Positions 23,461-24,215 of a DNA stretch of 24,215 bases are shown in pieces. The DNA comes from an uncultured Bacilli bacterium (GTDB lineage: Bacteria; Bacillota_I; Bacilli_A; RF39; UBA660). Position 1 is the stretch's first letter, and each line of letters starts with the position of its first letter. The notes under the pieces were generated by a model, which searched no databases, was not told the DNA's origin, and was given only the letters and a program-made list of their open reading frames with translations. The position numbers and the translations under genes are program-made. The stretch lies in the NCBI GenBank assembly GCA_947853245.1, contig CANTWP010000034.1, forward strand, positions 1 to 24,215, in the 5' to 3' direction.

Positions 23461-24215
23461 CTATTGTGTGATATCATCATATCCTAATATATGTTTTTGA
23501 ACTTTTAATAAATCCAATACTGTAATTTCACTATCACGGCTTACATCAGCAGCTGTTTGAAAAGCTCCATTCAATAATGTATATTCTAATATATGTTTCT
23601 GAACTTTTAATAAATCTAACACTGTAACCTCACCATCACCAGAAACATCCCCATAAAGGACTAATGTATAATCGCTAGATACAGCTCCATTGGTTATCGT
23701 TATAACATCGCCAGTTCCTAATAATCCAGCCTTTTTTTCAACACCACCACTTGTTTTTACCGTAAGACCAACGCCAACACAGGTTTCTTGTAATAAAGTA
23801 TTTAAATTTTCTACAGTAGTTCCTAAAGAAAGGCCACTAATATAAGTCCCATTCTTTTTTAAAGAGCTAGCACCAACTATCTCATCTGGTGTCATTTCAA
23901 TAGAACCACTTTTCACAATATTAATAGTATAAGTATTCTTATCACCATTTTCAGCTGTTACTTCTACAATAGACTTGGTTGTATCTCCCGTTAAAAGAAT
24001 AGTGCCACTACCAGCAACGGTAGCTTTTTCATTGATTGGCGTTGCCTCAATTTCGACTGATGTTGCACCACTTCTTACATAAAATGTATACTCATTAATT
24101 TCATGATCAAAACCAGTTACCAGAGTTCCATTTACTTTTAATTCTTTTAAATGATGATTAGGATTACCAATATCTGGTAAAAAAGTATAATCTGGCATAT
24201 CATCATAAATAGGTA
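23461..24215 (-). CDS. Dockerin-containing secreted protein with cadherin-like domain (partial)
   Basis: The 3' part of a larger gene. The frame is open to the window edge (PIYDD precedes the ATG at 24198), so this ATG is internal and the true start and signal peptide are outside. Numbered from that ATG, residues 17-96 form a cadherin-like beta-sandwich (LKELKVNGTLVTGFD, YTFYVRSGATSVEIEA). Residues 103-180 form the small beta domain often found before dockerins (SGLSLGTTVENL, GTGDVITI). Residues 183-240 form a type I dockerin with two calcium loops, DVSGDGEVTVLD and DVSRDSEITVLD, each followed by LLKVQKHIL. The TAG stop leads into the ribosome binding site of the cohesin gene. The partner is probably the neighbouring cohesin protein; what the missing N-terminal part does is unknown. 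Confidence 0.9.
   Translation of the reverse strand, partial: PIYDDMPDYTFLPDIGNPNHHLKELKVNGTLVTGFDHEINEYTFYVRSGATSVEIEATPINEKATVAGSGTILLTGDTTKSIVEVTAENGDKNTYTINIVKSGSIEMTPDEIVGASSLKKNGTYISGLSLGTTVENLNTLLQETCVGVGLTVKTSGGVEKKAGLLGTGDVITITNGAVSSDYTLVLYGDVSGDGEVTVLDLLKVQKHILEYTLLNGAFQTAADVSRDSEITVLDLLKVQKHILGYDDITQ
23479..23652 (-). repeat. Duplicated dockerin half-repeats
   Basis: The two calcium-binding halves of the dockerin are also alike in DNA: both encode TVLDLLKVQKHIL with few base changes (for example AATATATGTTT and GAACTTTTAATAAATC on the plus strand in both). The second loop has Ser where the first has the usual Gly (DGE versus DSE). Confidence 0.85.

Noticed and set aside
73..24215. 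Use of the mycoplasma code (TGA as Trp) across the window
   Set aside because: Long genes are intact with TGG tryptophans, and TGA ends genes at 7762, 13596 and 16244 in positions that fit overlaps with the next start.
23461..24215. Cellulosome component
   Set aside because: A dockerin and a cohesin are present, but no catalytic or carbohydrate-binding domain is visible in the part of the gene within the window.
1..24215. CRISPR arrays and tRNA genes
   Set aside because: No regularly spaced direct repeats and no cloverleaf-like sequences with tRNA consensus boxes were seen on either strand.

Overview
This is an AT-rich window in which every gene I accept lies on the minus strand, so the window reads right to left. 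It uses the standard code: tryptophans are TGG, and TGA ends real genes, for example the ATGA overlap at 7762-7765. Low base composition, consensus sigma-A promoters, AGGAGG ribosome binding sites, a LytR-CpsA-Psr protein and cohesin/dockerin surface proteins point to a low-GC Bacillota, plausibly a gut lineage of the Bacilli/Erysipelotrichales/RF39 type. That placement is inference.

Right edge (21760-24215): a two-gene unit for a cell-surface complex. The upstream gene is partial and encodes a secreted protein with a cadherin-like domain and a C-terminal type I dockerin. It is coupled to a gene for a membrane-anchored cohesin protein with a long charged cytoplasmic tail, and a hairpin terminator closes the unit.

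Centre (4490-21598): a surface-polysaccharide operon of 15 genes, opened by a TTGAAA-18-TATAAT promoter and packed with overlaps and short gaps. WbpB, WbpE, WbpD and WbpA homologues come first and a WecB/WbpI epimerase last. Together they form a complete route from UDP-GlcNAc to UDP-ManNAc3NAcA, a di-N-acetylated mannuronic acid. A WbpG-type amidotransferase suggests conversion of the 3-acetamido group to an acetamidino group. Between these lie four GT4-type glycosyltransferases (one fused to the polymerase), a Wzx flippase, a Wzy polymerase, an asparagine-synthase-like protein, a hexapeptide O-acetyltransferase, a GNAT-like acyltransferase and a polysaccharide-deacetylase-like protein. No initiating phosphoglycosyltransferase, chain-length regulator, HisH or HisF is seen in the window. 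A LytR-CpsA-Psr ligase (2743-4404) follows and would attach the polymer to the cell envelope; a strong terminator ends the run.

Left (1-2658): a DUF1016/YhcG-type PDDEXK nuclease gene. It is followed by a non-coding stretch of about 620 nt with its own consensus promoter, many potential helices and a terminator-like end. This is the best candidate for something unusual: a large structured RNA, possibly of the ROOL class, or an extremely long leader for the CorB-like membrane protein gene just downstream. Next come that membrane protein gene, a hairpin that is both its terminator and a sequestering element for the next gene's ribosome binding site, and finally an IS3-family orfA interrupted by an in-frame TGA and running off the window.
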